Origin: Dokdonella sp.
GTDB lineage: Bacteria; Pseudomonadota; Gammaproteobacteria; Xanthomonadales; Rhodanobacteraceae
Direction: 5' to 3'
Assembly (NCBI GenBank): GCA_019634795.1
Contig: JAHCAR010000016.1
Location: 1 to 64,000, forward strand
Length of the DNA stretch: 64,000 nucleotides
Shown: positions 43,286-52,530 of the stretch, in pieces
Position numbering within the stretch: the first letter of the stretch is position 1
How the letters are laid out: every line of letters begins with the position of its first letter
Made by a program: the position numbers and the translations under genes
The notes under the pieces: generated by a model
Databases searched by the model: none
Seen by the model: only the letters and a program-made list of their open reading frames with translations
What the model was told of the DNA's origin: nothing

Positions 43286-44151
43286 CATCGGGTGCTGCCG
43301 ACGCCGCCTGGAGTGCCTGGCCGGCGCCGGCCAAGCTCAACCTGTTCCTCACTATCACCGGCCGCCGGCCCGACGGGCTGCACCTTCTGCAGACCGTGTT
43401 CCAGCTGCTCGACTGGGGTGACACCGTGCATGTTCGTCTGCGCACGGATGGCCTCATCGCGCGCGACGGCGACAATGCCGGCATCGCCGCGCAGGATGAT
43501 CTGGTGGTGGGTGCCGCACGCCTCCTGCAGGCGGCAGCGCCGACCGCCCTTGGTGCCGACATCCGGGTCGACAAGCGCGTGCCGATCGGTGGCGGCCTCG
43601 GCGGCGGCAGCTCCGACGCGGCGACCACCCTGCATGCCCTGAACCGGCTCTGGGGATGCGGTCTCGACGTGGATGCGCTGGCCGCGCTCGGGCTGCAACT
43701 GGGCGCCGACGTGCCGGTCTTCGTGCGCGGCCGCAGTGCCTTTGCCGAGGGCGTCGGCGAGTTGCTCGTGCCGATCGAGCTGCCGAGGCGAACCTACGTG
43801 ATCGTCGACCCCGGGGTCAGCATTCCGACCCGGGCGTTGTTCCAGGCCGCGGAATTGACACGCGATGGCGCAGCCACGACAATTGAGGGCTTCATTTCCG
43901 GGGCTGCGACGCAAAATGCGTTCGAACCGGTCGTGCGCGCCCGCTATCCGGCCGTGGCCAGGGCTCTGGACTGGCTTGGCGAGTCGGGCCGCGCATGCCT
44001 GAGCGGTACCGGAAGCGCGGTCTTTGTCGCGGTGGATGGCGACAAGGCGCGCGGGATCGCCGATCGTTGCCCGCCGGGAATGCGGGCCTGGGTAGCGAAT
44101 GGAATCAATGTTTCACCGTTGCTGACACCTGCGGGCGACCAGCAGCGGTAG
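43282..44151 (+). CDS. ispE: 4-diphosphocytidyl-2-C-methyl-D-erythritol kinase
   Basis: A 289-residue GHMP kinase of the MEP isoprenoid pathway. The N-terminal [10 protein letters not shown] and the ATP loop [14 protein letters not shown] are diagnostic, with SGTGSAVF near the C-terminus. GTG 43282 gives a GTGA overlap with lolB; ATG 43270 is an alternative. The lolB-ispE-tRNA-Gln-prs order is standard in gammaproteobacteria. Confidence 0.94.
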   Translation: MTSGAADAAWSAWPAPAKLNLFLTITGRRPDGLHLLQTVFQLLDWGDTVHVRLRTDGLIARDGDNAGIAAQDDLVVGAARLLQAAAPTALGADIRVDKRVPIGGGLGGGSSDAATTLHALNRLWGCGLDVDALAALGLQLGADVPVFVRGRSAFAEGVGELLVPIELPRRTYVIVDPGVSIPTRALFQAAELTRDGAATTIEGFISGAATQNAFEPVVRARYPAVARALDWLGESGRACLSGTGSAVFVAVDGDKARGIADRCPPGMRAWVANGINVSPLLTPAGDQQR

Positions 44152-44211
44152 TGGCCCGGGCGGGGTTCGCTCCACCGGGTCGTCTGGTCAGCCGGATCCT
44201 GTTTTTCCTGA

Positions 44212-44286
44212 TGGGGCGTCGCCAAGTGGTAAGGCACCAGGTTTTGATCCTGGCATTCGCAGGTTCGAATCCTGCCGCCCCAGCCA
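44212..44286 (+). tRNA. tRNA-Gln (TTG)
   Basis: A 75-nt cloverleaf with encoded CCA. The acceptor TGGGGCG pairs with CGCCCCA in the bacterial tRNA-Gln manner; the anticodon TTG is at 44244-44246 and the T-loop reads GGTTCGAATCC. It lies between ispE and prs, as in many relatives. Confidence 0.97.
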
Positions 44287-44362
44287 TGTCCGCAGTCGCG
44301 GGCAGGGCGTTCGGTCCACGCTGCCGTGCAGGCAGCCACAAGCATCTGTACGGAGTGGCTCT

Positions 44363-45331
44363 GTGAACACGGCGGCGAATTCGGCAAGCATCCTGGTGTT
44401 CAGCGGCAACGCCAACAGGCCGTTGACCCAGGCCATCTGCACGGAGCTGGGCGTACCGCTGGGCAAGGCCCAGGTCGGGCGCTTCAGCGACGGTGAAGTG
44501 CAGATCGAGATCGAGGAAAACGTGCGGCGCCAGGAAGTGTTCGTGGTCCAGCCGACCTGTGCGCCGACTGCGGACAATTTCATGGAGCTCCTGGTTCTGG
44601 TCGACGCGCTGAAGCGCGCTTCCGCCGCCAGCGTGACCGCGGTGCTGCCCTATTTCGGCTATGCGCGGCAGGATCGTCGCCCGCGCTCGGCGCGCGTGGC
44701 GATCACGGCCAAGGTGGCGGCCAAGATGATCGGCGCGGTGGGTACGGACCGTGTCCTGACCGTCGATCTGCATGCCGACCAGATTCAGGGATTTTTCGAT
44801 GTGCCGCTGGACAACGTGTACGCGTCACCGGTGTTGCTGGCCGACATCTGGCGCTACTACGCCAAGGACGACCTGATCGTGGTCAGCCCCGATGTCGGTG
44901 GCGTGGTCCGCGCCCGCGCCATCGCCAAGCGCCTCGACGATGCCGACCTGGCCATCATCGACAAGCGCCGCCCGCGTCCGAACGAAGCGACCGTGATGAA
45001 CATCATCGGCGAGGTCAGGGACAAGGTCTGCGTGCTGGTCGACGACATCGTCGATACCGCAGGCACCCTGTGCGCGGCGGCCGCTGCGCTGAAGCGTCAG
45101 GGCGCTCGCAAGGTGGTCGCCTATTGCACGCACGCCGTCCTTTCGGGGCCGGCCATCCGAAACCTGGAAGGTTCGCAGCTCGACGAGCTGGTGGTCACCG
45201 ATTCGATACCGCTGTCGGCAGAAGCCGCGGCCTGCAGCACCATCCGCCAGCTTTCGGTCGCCGAGCTGCTGGCGGAGACGATTCGCCGGATCGCCTTCGG
45301 CGAGTCGGTGAGCTCGTTGTACGTGGATTAG
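44363..45331 (+). CDS. prs: Ribose-phosphate pyrophosphokinase
   Basis: A 322-residue PRPP synthase, feeding nucleotide, histidine and tryptophan synthesis. The metal/ribose-P motif [17 protein letters not shown] and the PRPP loop [10 protein letters not shown] are intact. GTG 44363 gives the expected N-terminus ([11 protein letters not shown]). A heptad-armed hairpin follows the stop. Confidence 0.96.
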   Translation: MNTAANSASILVFSGNANRPLTQAICTELGVPLGKAQVGRFSDGEVQIEIEENVRRQEVFVVQPTCAPTADNFMELLVLVDALKRASAASVTAVLPYFGYARQDRRPRSARVAITAKVAAKMIGAVGTDRVLTVDLHADQIQGFFDVPLDNVYASPVLLADIWRYYAKDDLIVVSPDVGGVVRARAIAKRLDDADLAIIDKRRPRPNEATVMNIIGEVRDKVCVLVDDIVDTAGTLCAAAAALKRQGARKVVAYCTHAVLSGPAIRNLEGSQLDELVVTDSIPLSAEAAACSTIRQLSVAELLAETIRRIAFGESVSSLYVD

Positions 45332-45334
45332 GGG

Positions 45335-45419
45335 CCGGGATTCGGGATTCGGGATTGGGGATTCGAAAGAAGCGGGAAACCGCCTTGCCGAATCCCCAAT
45401 CTCGAATCTCGAATCCCGG
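45335..45419. repeat. Heptad-armed intergenic hairpin, copy 1
   Basis: The left arm is tandem GGGATTC-type heptads starting CCGGGATTC; the right arm is the reverse complement, ending GAATCCCGG. The loop is about 25 nt and carries AGCGG/CCGCT-like pairing. It lies between prs and rplY, starting 3 bases after the prs stop. Confidence 0.85.
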
Positions 45420-45497
45420 TTCCAGCAACTCCCCTGGTCGCGGGGGAGTACTCAAGTCGCCGCGAGGCGAATCAACACTAGAAAAGGCAACACGAAA

Positions 45498-46172
45498 ATG
45501 GCAAAGACACATGAACTTTCGGTAGCTCTGCGCAAGGACGAGGGGAAGGGTGCGAGCCGCCGCCTGCGTCGTGCGGGCAGCGTACCGGCCATCGTCTATG
45601 GCGGCGGCAAGCTCGAACCGGTCAGCATCCAGCTGGCGCACAAGGATGTCTACCTGGCATCGCAGAACGAGTGGTTCTACTCGTCGATCCTCGACCTGAA
45701 CCTCGGCGGCGACGTGCAGAAGGTCCTTCTGCGCGACATGCAGCGCCATCCGTTCAAGGCGCAGATCCTGCATCTGGACTTCCTGCGCATCAACGAAAAC
45801 GAGGAAATCCGCGTCCGCGTGCCGCTGCACTTCCTCAACCAGGACACCTCTCCGGCCGGCAAGGCTGCCAGCGTGATCATCATGCACGAGGTGACGGAGG
45901 TCGAAGTGGCCTGCTTGCCGAAAGATCTTCCCGAGTACATCGAAGTCGATCTGGCCGACCTCAAGGTCGACGACATCATCCATCTCTCGCAGCTCAAACT
46001 GCCGGCCGGTGTCCAGATCCCCGAGCTCAAGCTCGGCAAGGAGCATGACATCACCGTGGTCAGCGCCAAGCTGGGCCGCGAGGAAGTCGATGTCCAGCCG
46101 GGTGAAGGCGAAGAGGGCGGCGTCGCGGCTTCCGGCGACAAGAAGGACGAAGCGGGCGACAGCGACAAGTGA
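45498..46172 (+). CDS. rplY: 50S ribosomal protein L25/general stress protein Ctc
   Basis: A 224-residue two-domain L25 (Ctc form): the 5S rRNA-binding domain at residues 1-95 (KDEGKGASRRLRRAGSVPAIVYGG) and a C-terminal beta domain, with an acidic tail (EEGGVAASGDKKDEAGDSDK). It binds 5S rRNA in the large subunit. Next to pth, as is usual. Confidence 0.94.
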   Translation: MAKTHELSVALRKDEGKGASRRLRRAGSVPAIVYGGGKLEPVSIQLAHKDVYLASQNEWFYSSILDLNLGGDVQKVLLRDMQRHPFKAQILHLDFLRINENEEIRVRVPLHFLNQDTSPAGKAASVIIMHEVTEVEVACLPKDLPEYIEVDLADLKVDDIIHLSQLKLPAGVQIPELKLGKEHDITVVSAKLGREEVDVQPGEGEEGGVAASGDKKDEAGDSDK

Positions 46173-46216
46173 GTCGCTGCGTTCCGTCATTGGCCTGACG
46201 AGGCGACCGCCTCGGC

Positions 46217-46798
46217 ATGAACCGATTGCGCTTGATCGTCGGCCTCGGCAACCCCGGGGCCGAACATCTCAGAACCCGGCACAATGCCGGGTTCTGGTTT
46301 GTCGATGCCCTCGCCCAGCGCGAACGGGCGCGCTTCGGCATCGAATCGAAGCTGCATGCGGAAACCGCGAAGATGGCATTCGAAGGCGATTCGCTGCTGT
46401 TGCTGAAGCCGATCACCTTCATGAACAAGAGCGGCATCGCAGTCGTCTCGGCATTGCGCTACTACAAGATCGAGCCCGAGCAGATGCTCGTGGTCCACGA
46501 CGATCTCGATCTGCCGCCCGGCGCCGCGAGACTCAAGTTCGATGGCGGACACGGGGGCCAGAACGGGCTGCGCGACATCTTCGCCCACCTCGGTCACGGC
46601 CGCTTCCATCGCCTGCGCATCGGCATCGGCCACCCCGGCCACAAGGATCGGGTCACCTCATGGGTGCTGGGCCGCCCCGGGTCGAATGACGAGCAGTCCA
46701 TCCTCGGCGCCGTCGGTGCCGCACTCGATGTGCTGCCACTGGCCGTCAACGGACAGATGAACGAAGCGATGAAGCGGTTGCATACGGACAGGGATTAG
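46217..46798 (+). CDS. pth: Peptidyl-tRNA hydrolase
   Basis: A 193-residue enzyme recycling peptidyl-tRNA. VGLGNPG starts the protein, catalytic His22 is in TRHNAGFW, and [13 protein letters not shown] and [12 protein letters not shown] follow. The last codons and the TAG stop lie inside the first heptad of the downstream hairpin, so that element also shapes the C-terminus (DRD). Confidence 0.96.
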   Translation: MNRLRLIVGLGNPGAEHLRTRHNAGFWFVDALAQRERARFGIESKLHAETAKMAFEGDSLLLLKPITFMNKSGIAVVSALRYYKIEPEQMLVVHDDLDLPPGAARLKFDGGHGGQNGLRDIFAHLGHGRFHRLRIGIGHPGHKDRVTSWVLGRPGSNDEQSILGAVGAALDVLPLAVNGQMNEAMKRLHTDRD

Positions 46799-46881
46799 AG
46801 ATTGGGGATTCGGGATTCGCAAGGCGGCGTCCGGCACGCATCGGCCTTTTCGAATCCCGAATCCCGAATCCCGAATCCCGG
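46791..46881. repeat. Heptad-armed intergenic hairpin, copy 2
   Basis: The left arm runs GGGATTAGAGATTGGGGATTC... and the right arm ends with four CGAATCC-type heptads. It begins inside the pth coding end and includes its TAG stop, then fills the gap to ychF. Confidence 0.85.
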
Positions 46882-46890
46882 ACACACATA

Positions 46891-47982
46891 ATGGGTATCA
46901 AATGCGGCATCGTCGGCCTGCCCAATGTCGGCAAGTCGACCCTTTTCAATGCGTTGACCAAGGCGGGCATCGCCGCGGCCAACTTTCCGTTCTGCACGAT
47001 CGACCCCAACGTCGGCGTGGTGCCGGTTCCCGATCCGCGCCTCAACGCGCTGGCCGAAATCGTCAAGCCGCAGAAGACCATTCCGACCTCGATGGAATTC
47101 GTCGACATCGCCGGCCTCGTCGCGGGCGCCTCGAAAGGCGAGGGCCTCGGCAACAAGTTCCTCGCCCATATCCGCGAGGTCGATGCGATCGCCCATGTGG
47201 TGCGCTGCTTCGAGCACCCGGACATCGTCCATGTCGCCAACAAGGTCGACCCGATTTCGGACATCGAAACGATCGACACGGAACTCGCCCTGGCCGACCT
47301 GGAGTCGGTCGAGAAGGCGCTGAACAAGGCCGAACGCGCGGCCAAGGCCAACGACAAGGAGGCGCTGGCCAGGCGTCCGGTCCTGCAGAAGCTATCCGCC
47401 TGCCTCAACGAGGGCCGTCCGGCGCGCGCCGCCGGCCTTGACGCCGAGGAACAGGCGTTGGTTCGCGACCTCTTCCTGTTGACGCTCAAGCCATTGATGT
47501 ATATCGCAAATGTGCTCGAGGATGGGTTCCGGGACAATCCTTTGCTCGAAAAGGTGCGCGAACGCGCCGCGATCGAGGGCGCCGAAGTCGTTCCGGTCTG
47601 CGCGGCCATCGAGGAAGAGTTGTCCCAGCTCGAGGACAGCGACCGTGACGCCTTCCTCGCCGACATGGGCTTCGACGAGCCGGGCCTGAATCGCGTGATC
47701 CGGGCCGGCTATCGCCTGCTCGGGCTGCAGACCTATTTCACCGCGGGGGTCAAGGAGGTGCGCGCCTGGCAGGTCAGGATCGGCGCAACCGCTCCACAGG
47801 CCGCTGCGGTCATCCACACCGATTTCGAGCGCGGCTTCATTCGCGCCGAAACGATCGCCTACGACGACTTCATCAAGTACCGTGGCGAGGCCGGGGCGAA
47901 AGAAGCCGGTCGCTTGCGCCTTGAGGGCAAGGACTACATCGTCAAGGAGGGCGATGTCCTGCATTTCCGCTTCAACGTCTGA
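46891..47982 (+). CDS. ychF: Ribosome-binding ATPase YchF
   Basis: A 363-residue Obg-family protein. The P-loop GLPNVGKST is at about residues 8-16, the switch DIAGLV near 70, and the C-terminal TGS domain ([32 protein letters not shown]) is complete. It binds ribosomes and affects oxidative stress control in E. coli. pth-ychF pairing is common. Confidence 0.95.
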   Translation: MGIKCGIVGLPNVGKSTLFNALTKAGIAAANFPFCTIDPNVGVVPVPDPRLNALAEIVKPQKTIPTSMEFVDIAGLVAGASKGEGLGNKFLAHIREVDAIAHVVRCFEHPDIVHVANKVDPISDIETIDTELALADLESVEKALNKAERAAKANDKEALARRPVLQKLSACLNEGRPARAAGLDAEEQALVRDLFLLTLKPLMYIANVLEDGFRDNPLLEKVRERAAIEGAEVVPVCAAIEEELSQLEDSDRDAFLADMGFDEPGLNRVIRAGYRLLGLQTYFTAGVKEVRAWQVRIGATAPQAAAVIHTDFERGFIRAETIAYDDFIKYRGEAGAKEAGRLRLEGKDYIVKEGDVLHFRFNV

Positions 47983-48000
47983 ACCTGGGAGGCCCTGCCA

Positions 48001-48495
48001 ATGTCTGGACAGCAGCACATCCTCGAATTCCGCTTCCTGGCCGAACCGACCGACGTGAATTTCGGCGGCAAGGTGCACGGTGGAGCGGTCCTCAAGTGGA
48101 TAGACCAGGCCGCCTACGCCTGCGCGGTCGCCTGGAGCGGCAAGTACTGCGTGACGGCAGCCATGGGCGGCATCCAGTTCGTGGCGCCGATCCTGATCGG
48201 CGATTTCGTTCAGGTTCGCTGTCGCCTCGTCCACACCGGGACCTCGAGCATGAACCTGATCGTCGACGTCCGGGCCCGCGACCTGAAAACCGTCCAGGAC
48301 CGGCTGGCGACCCAGTGCGTGCTGACCTTCGTGGCCCTGGATGCCCCCGACGGCAAGCCGACCCCGGTGCCGAAATGGACTCCGGAAAGCGAGGAAGACG
48401 TCGCCCTGGCGCGCTATGCCGAGAAGGTCATGGAGGTCCACCGGCGCATCGACCAGGAGGTCTCGGACCTGCGCCCGCCTGGCCAGGAGCGCTGA
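48001..48495 (+). CDS. Acyl-CoA thioesterase, hotdog fold
   Basis: A 164-residue single hotdog domain of the YciA/BACH type. The phrase NFGGKVHGGAVLKWIDQAAYACA holds the catalytic Asp; VQFVAP-like and DRLATQCVLTFVALD segments follow. It hydrolyses acyl-CoA to free acid; chain preference is unknown. It starts 18 bases after ychF, so it is probably co-transcribed. Confidence 0.88.
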   Translation: MSGQQHILEFRFLAEPTDVNFGGKVHGGAVLKWIDQAAYACAVAWSGKYCVTAAMGGIQFVAPILIGDFVQVRCRLVHTGTSSMNLIVDVRARDLKTVQDRLATQCVLTFVALDAPDGKPTPVPKWTPESEEDVALARYAEKVMEVHRRIDQEVSDLRPPGQER

Positions 48496-48545
48496 TCCGC
48501 CCGGCCTGATCCCCGCTTGCGGCCAGATCCGGTCCGGTCCGGGTG

Positions 48546-48562
48546 CCGGATGCGGCATCCGG
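48546..48562 (+). terminator. Candidate terminator after the thioesterase
   Basis: CCGGATG (48546-48552) and CATCCGG (48556-48562) form a perfect 7-bp stem with a CGG loop. It precedes the tRNA-operon promoter by about 25 bases. There is no T run. Confidence 0.35.
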
Positions 48563-48587
48563 GCGCATGATGGCACCACTTTTGCTG

Positions 48588-48616
48588 TTGACACTCCGGG
48601 CCCGCTCCGCGAAAAT
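48588..48616 (+). promoter_or_regulatory. Promoter of the tRNA-tufB operon
   Basis: TTGACA (48588-48593) is a perfect -35; 17 bases later GAAAAT (48611-48616) is a fair -10. The GC-rich bases just after (GCGCGG) make the kind of discriminator found in stringently controlled stable-RNA promoters. It precedes the tRNA-Tyr/Gly/Thr-tufB cluster by about 220 bases. Between 48617 and 48724 I see no gene. Confidence 0.6.
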
Positions 48617-48835
48617 GCGCGGCTCCGTGTGAGGATGCATCTCGACCTGATTCCCCCAACCGACCGATGGCCGGTTGGTTTGCGCGTCCGGCGACCAGAG
48701 CGACTTGCAGGAAACGGACAATTCGCGACGCGAAAGCGGCGCGGCCCCGGAGGGGCGGAGGGCAGGAAGCCCGACGTAATCCACCTCCCGGACGACAAGA
48801 GACGAGGTTGCTGCAACGAAATAGGAAAGAAAGCT

Positions 48836-48903
48836 GGAGGGATACCCAAGCGGCCAACGGGGGCAGACTGTAAATCTGCTGGCTTACGCCTTCGGTGGTT
48901 CGA
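48836..48903 (+). pseudogene. Truncated tRNA-Tyr (first copy)
   Basis: The 68 bases are identical to the first 68 of the intact tRNA-Tyr at 49042, with the 5' acceptor strand, D-arm, GTA anticodon arm and long variable arm. Identity stops inside the T-loop (GGTTCGA, then CTAAG instead of ATCC), so the 3' T-stem, acceptor strand and CCA are missing. It cannot be charged. It lies after the operon promoter and would be transcribed. Confidence 0.9.
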
Positions 48904-48905
48904 CT

Positions 48906-48926
48906 AAGTTCGCTGGGAGCGAACTT
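48906..48926. repeat. Perfect hairpin at the tRNA-Tyr break
   Basis: AAGTTCGCT (48906-48914) and AGCGAACTT (48918-48926) form a 9-bp stem with a GGG loop, starting 2 bases after homology to tRNA-Tyr ends. It could serve as a transcript end or protect the 3' end of the truncated tRNA. Confidence 0.75.
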
Positions 48927-49041
48927 GAACGCGACGCGAAAGCGGCGCGGCCCCGGAGGGGCGGAGGGCAGGAGGCCCGACGTAATCCACCTCCCGGACG
49001 ACAAGATGAGAGGTTGCTGCAACGAAACAGGAAAGAAAGCT

Positions 49042-49127
49042 GGAGGGATACCCAAGCGGCCAACGGGGGCAGACTGTAAATCTGCTGGCTTACGCCTTCG
49101 GTGGTTCGAATCCACCTCCCTCCACCA
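49042..49127 (+). tRNA. tRNA-Tyr (GTA)
   Basis: An 86-nt class II tRNA with long variable arm and encoded CCA. Acceptor GGAGGGA pairs with TCCCTCC; the anticodon GTA is at 49076-49078; the T-arm is GGTGG-TTCGAAT-CCACC. It is the intact copy of the duplication. Downstream, a 14-base sequence CACCAGATTCAGCG is repeated in tandem at 49139 and 49154. Confidence 0.97.
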
Positions 49128-49183
49128 GTTCCAAGCCTCACCAGATTCAGCGACACCAGATTCAGCGTCACTAGACAAACAAA

Positions 49184-49250
49184 GGAATTCGGGATTCGAG
49201 ATTCAAGATTCGAAAAGCGGCCACCCAGGACTTTCCGAATCCCGAATCCC
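49184..49250. repeat. Heptad-armed intergenic hairpin, copy 3
   Basis: The left arm is GGAATTC/GGGATTC/GAGATTC/AAGATTC; the right arm is CCGAATCCCGAATCCC. The inner part carries AAAGC...GACTTT. It lies between tRNA-Tyr and tRNA-Gly inside one transcription unit. Confidence 0.8.
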
Positions 49251-49258
49251 AGCTCCAG

Positions 49259-49332
49259 GCGGGAGTAGTTCAATGGTAGAACATCAGTTTTCCAAACTGA
49301 TTACGAGGGTTCGATTCCCTTCTCCCGCTCCA
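49259..49332 (+). tRNA. tRNA-Gly (TCC)
   Basis: A 74-nt tRNA with encoded CCA. GCGGGAG pairs with CTCCCGC; anticodon TCC at 49291-49293. The following 115 bases to tRNA-Thr hold small hairpins (for example around CCAGCATGGATGCTGG) but no gene. Confidence 0.97.
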
Positions 49333-49447
49333 ACACGCCGATGTGTCATGGCGGCGTTGAAATAGTAGAGAGCAAGCTCTTAGTCGAAGAGTCCAGCATG
49401 GATGCTGGTCTGAAGTTCCGCCGACGGGAAGCCGGCGAAAGTACAAC

Positions 49448-49523
<76 letters not shown>

Positions 49524-49566
49524 TTTCAATTCCAATCACACACGATCTCCCGAGAAGAAGACTGCC

Positions 49567-50757
49567 ATGTCGAAAGAGAAGTTCGAGCGCAAGAAGCCAC
49601 ACGTGAACGTGGGCACGATCGGTCACGTTGACCACGGCAAGACGACCTTGACGGCGGCGCTGACGAAGATCGGCGCGGAGCGTTTTGGCGGCGAATTCAA
49701 GGCCTATGACGCGATCGACGCGGCGCCGGAAGAGAAGGCGCGCGGCATCACGATTTCGACGGCGCACGTGGAATACGAATCACCGCTGCGCCACTACGCG
49801 CACGTGGACTGCCCGGGCCATGCCGACTACGTGAAGAACATGATCACGGGTGCGGCGCAGATGGACGGCGCGATCCTGGTGTGCTCGGCCGCTGACGGCC
49901 CGATGCCGCAGACGCGCGAGCACATCCTGCTGGCGCGCCAGGTCGGCGTGCCGTACGTGGTGGTGTTCCTGAACAAGGCGGACATGGTCGACGACGCCGA
50001 GCTGCTCGAGCTGGTCGAGATGGAAGTTCGCGAGCTGCTCTCGAAGTACGAGTTCCCGGGCGACGACACGCCGATCATCAAGGGATCGGCGCTGAAGGCG
50101 CTGGAAGGCGACCAGTCCGAGATTGGCGTGCCGGCGATCATCAAGCTGGTGGATGCGCTGGACAGCTGGATCCCGGAGCCGCAGCGCGACGTGGAGAAGG
50201 CGTTCCTGATGCCGGTCGAGGACGTGTTCTCGATCTCGGGTCGCGGCACGGTGGTGACGGGTCGTATCGAGCGCGGCGTGATCAAGGTCGGTGACGAAAT
50301 CGAGATCGTGGGCATCCGCCCGACGGTGAAGACGACGGTGACCGGCGTGGAGATGTTCCGCAAGCTGCTGGATCAGGGCCAGGCGGGCGACAACGCGGGC
50401 CTGCTGCTGCGCGGCACCAAGCGCGACGACGTGGAGCGCGGCCAGGTGCTGGCGAAGCCGGGTTCGATCACGCCGCACACGAAGTTCGAGGCGGAAGTGT
50501 ACGTGCTGTCGAAGGAAGAGGGCGGTCGTCATACGCCGTTCTTCAAGGGCTACCGCCCGCAGTTCTACTTCCGCACGACCGACGTGACCGGTGCCTGCGA
50601 GCTGCCGGAAGGCGTCGAGATGGTGATGCCGGGCGACAACGTGAAGATGGTGGTGAGCCTGATCGCGCCGATCGCGATGGACGAAGGCCTGCGCTTCGCG
50701 ATCCGCGAAGGTGGCCGCACCGTCGGCGCCGGCGTCGTTGCCAAGATTCTCGAGTAA
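49567..50757 (+). CDS. tufB: Elongation factor Tu
   Basis: A 396-residue GTPase delivering aminoacyl-tRNA to the ribosome. GTP motifs [16 protein letters not shown] and NKADM are intact, and the C-terminus ends [11 protein letters not shown]. Codon use is strongly biased, as expected for a very highly expressed gene. The upstream tRNA genes are in the same transcript; a second tuf gene after fusA, usual in relatives, would lie beyond the window. Confidence 0.98.
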   Translation: MSKEKFERKKPHVNVGTIGHVDHGKTTLTAALTKIGAERFGGEFKAYDAIDAAPEEKARGITISTAHVEYESPLRHYAHVDCPGHADYVKNMITGAAQMDGAILVCSAADGPMPQTREHILLARQVGVPYVVVFLNKADMVDDAELLELVEMEVRELLSKYEFPGDDTPIIKGSALKALEGDQSEIGVPAIIKLVDALDSWIPEPQRDVEKAFLMPVEDVFSISGRGTVVTGRIERGVIKVGDEIEIVGIRPTVKTTVTGVEMFRKLLDQGQAGDNAGLLLRGTKRDDVERGQVLAKPGSITPHTKFEAEVYVLSKEEGGRHTPFFKGYRPQFYFRTTDVTGACELPEGVEMVMPGDNVKMVVSLIAPIAMDEGLRFAIREGGRTVGAGVVAKILE

Positions 50758-50763
50758 ACAGCC

Positions 50764-50850
50764 GGGAGTAGGGAATAGGGAATAGGGAATAGTAAGAGCA
50801 GATCTTCGCTTTACCCATTCTCGATTCTCCATTCTCGATTCCCAGCTCCC
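50764..50850. repeat. Heptad-armed intergenic hairpin, copy 4 (diverged)
   Basis: The left arm is GGGAGTA then GGGAATA repeated three times; the right arm is CATTCTCGATTCTCCATTC... ending CTCCC. Outer GGGAG (50764-50768) pairs with CTCCC (50846-50850), but the heptad sequence itself differs from the other copies, and internal pairing is imperfect. It lies between tufB and tRNA-Trp. Confidence 0.7.
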
Positions 50851-50853
50851 GTT

Positions 50854-50929
<76 letters not shown>

Positions 50930-50985
50930 GCTTCGCGAGTCGAGCCGGCACTCATGGCGTCAAACAGGTCAAATCGGCAGGACGA

Positions 50986-51375
50986 ATGAACGCAAAGGTT
51001 GAACAATCCGAGAGCAATAGCGGCGCCGACATCGCGAAGCTCAGTCTGGCCGTGCTGCTGATCGTCGCCGGGCTGGTTGGTTTCTACTATTTCGTCGGCC
51101 AGTGGAACACGGCGTTGCGCGTCGTCGCGCTGATCGGCGCGTTCGTCGCTGCCGGTCTGATCGGCGCCACCACGCATACCGGTCGCAGCTTGCGCAGCTT
51201 CATCGCCGAGTCGCAGTTCGAACTGCGCAAGGTGGTCTGGCCGACGCGCGAGGAAACCGTACGCACGACGGGCGTCATCATTGTCGTCGTCATCATCATC
51301 AGCCTGATCCTGGGCCTGATCGACCTGATACTGAAATGGGTCGTGATGGACTGGCTCCTGACGATCGGGCATTGA
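50986..51375 (+). CDS. secE: Preprotein translocase subunit SecE
   Basis: A 129-residue inner membrane protein of the E. coli three-helix type: helices near 20-40, 44-62 and 97-120, with the conserved cytoplasmic stretch [16 protein letters not shown]. It clamps SecY in the translocon. ATG 50986 is preceded by AGGA; the frame upstream runs through tRNA-Trp and is not coding. nusG starts 7 bases later. Confidence 0.94.
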   Translation: MNAKVEQSESNSGADIAKLSLAVLLIVAGLVGFYYFVGQWNTALRVVALIGAFVAAGLIGATTHTGRSLRSFIAESQFELRKVVWPTREETVRTTGVIIVVVIIISLILGLIDLILKWVVMDWLLTIGH

Positions 51376-51382
51376 GGTAGAC

Positions 51383-51943
51383 ATGGCAAAGCGCTGGTAC
51401 GTCGTCCACGCCTACTCCGGTTTCGAGAACCAGGTTGCGCGCGCCCTCAATGAGCGCATCGCACGGGAGTCGATGCAGGAGAAGTTCGGCGACATTCTCG
51501 TGCCGACCGAAGAAGTGATCGAAATGCGCGGTGGCCAGAAGCGCCGCAGCGAGCGCAAGTTCTTTCCGGGTTACGTCCTCGTGCAGATCGAGACGCACGA
51601 CGAAAACCGCACCCTGCGCATCGACGACGAATCCTGGCATCTGGTCAAGGAGACGCCGAAGGTCATGGGTTTCATCGGCGGCACCGCCGATCGCCCGATG
51701 CCGATCAAGGATTCCGAGGCCGATGCGATCCTGCGTCGCGTCCAGGACGGTGTCGACAAGCCCAAGCCGAAGGTGCTTTTCGAACCGGGCGAAATGGTCC
51801 GTGTCACCGAAGGCCCGTTCAACGACTTCAACGGCGTCGTCGAGGAAGTCAACTACGAAAAGAGCCGCCTGCGCGTGGCGGTGCTGATTTTTGGTCGATC
51901 CACACCGGTCGAACTCGAGTTCGGCCAGGTGGAGAAGGCCTGA
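51383..51943 (+). CDS. nusG: Transcription termination/antitermination protein NusG
   Basis: A 186-residue factor that binds RNA polymerase through its N-terminal NGN domain ([19 protein letters not shown]) and Rho or ribosomal S10 through its C-terminal KOW domain ([23 protein letters not shown]). Its size is that of standard NusG. It is paired with secE as usual. Confidence 0.97.
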   Translation: MAKRWYVVHAYSGFENQVARALNERIARESMQEKFGDILVPTEEVIEMRGGQKRRSERKFFPGYVLVQIETHDENRTLRIDDESWHLVKETPKVMGFIGGTADRPMPIKDSEADAILRRVQDGVDKPKPKVLFEPGEMVRVTEGPFNDFNGVVEEVNYEKSRLRVAVLIFGRSTPVELEFGQVEKA

Positions 51944-51947
51944 AGGG

Positions 51948-52040
51948 CCGGGATTCGAGATTCGGGATTCGGGATTCGAAAAAGCTGATGCGTGCGACAC
52001 GTCGCTTTACGAATCCCGAATCCCGAATCCCGAATCCCGG
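51948..52040. repeat. Heptad-armed intergenic hairpin, copy 5
   Basis: CCGGGATTC, GAGATTC, GGGATTC, GGGATTC on the left mirror four CGAATCC-type heptads ending CCCGG on the right. The loop carries AAAGC...GCTTT. It starts 4 bases after the nusG stop, inside the secE-nusG-rplK interval. Confidence 0.87.
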
Positions 52041-52098
52041 AATCTGAAAACAGCGAGGAGCCTGACAACAGGCGTTTGCACTCGCAGGAGTAAAGACA

Positions 52099-52527
52099 AT
52101 GGCAAAGAAAGTCGTCGGTTACATCAAGCTTCAGGTCAAGGCCGGTCAGGCCAATCCGTCGCCGCCCGTGGGTCCTGCCCTCGGCCAGCGTGGCCTGAAC
52201 ATCATGGAGTTCTGCAAGGCGTTCAATGCCGCCACGCAGAAGCTCGAGCCGGGCCTGCCGATTCCGTGCGTGATCACCGCGTACTCGGATCGCAGCTTCA
52301 CCTTCATCACGAAGACACCCCCTGCATCCATCCTTCTGAAGAAGGCTGTCGGCATCACCTCGGGCTCCAAGCGCCCGAATACGGAGAAGGTCGGCAAGGT
52401 CACGCGCAAGCAGCTCGAGGATATCGCCAAGGCGAAGGAACCCGATCTGACTGCAGCGGATCTGGACGCCGCCGTGCGAACCATCGCCGGCAGCGCGCGC
52501 AGCATGGGCCTGGTGGTGGAGGGATAA
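52099..52527 (+). CDS. rplK: 50S ribosomal protein L11
   Basis: A 142-residue protein of the GTPase-associated centre, binding 23S r[34 protein letters not shown] is the hallmark N-terminus (here a little longer than a short motif); the C-terminal RNA-binding domain ends [13 protein letters not shown]. It starts the rplKA pair, 3 bases before rplA. Confidence 0.97.
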   Translation: MAKKVVGYIKLQVKAGQANPSPPVGPALGQRGLNIMEFCKAFNAATQKLEPGLPIPCVITAYSDRSFTFITKTPPASILLKKAVGITSGSKRPNTEKVGKVTRKQLEDIAKAKEPDLTAADLDAAVRTIAGSARSMGLVVEG

Positions 52528-52530
52528 GAC

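Larger units (their letters stand above)
48725..49109 (+). repeat. Tandem 179-bp duplication carrying tRNA-Tyr
   Basis: Positions 48725-48903 and 48931-49109 are nearly identical (a few substitutions, no net indel), offset by 206 bases and separated by a 27-base spacer. Each unit begins GCGACGCGAAAGCGGCGCGG, contains GGGGCGGAGGGC and AATCCACCTCCC (48778-48789; 48984-48995), and ends in the T-loop of a tRNA-Tyr. Only the second unit continues into a complete tRNA 3' end. Confidence 0.92.

Noticed and set aside
48428-49178. Minus-strand open frames across the tRNA-Tyr duplication
   Set aside because: They are the familiar false proteins made by reading a tRNA gene backwards and repeat simply because the DNA is duplicated.
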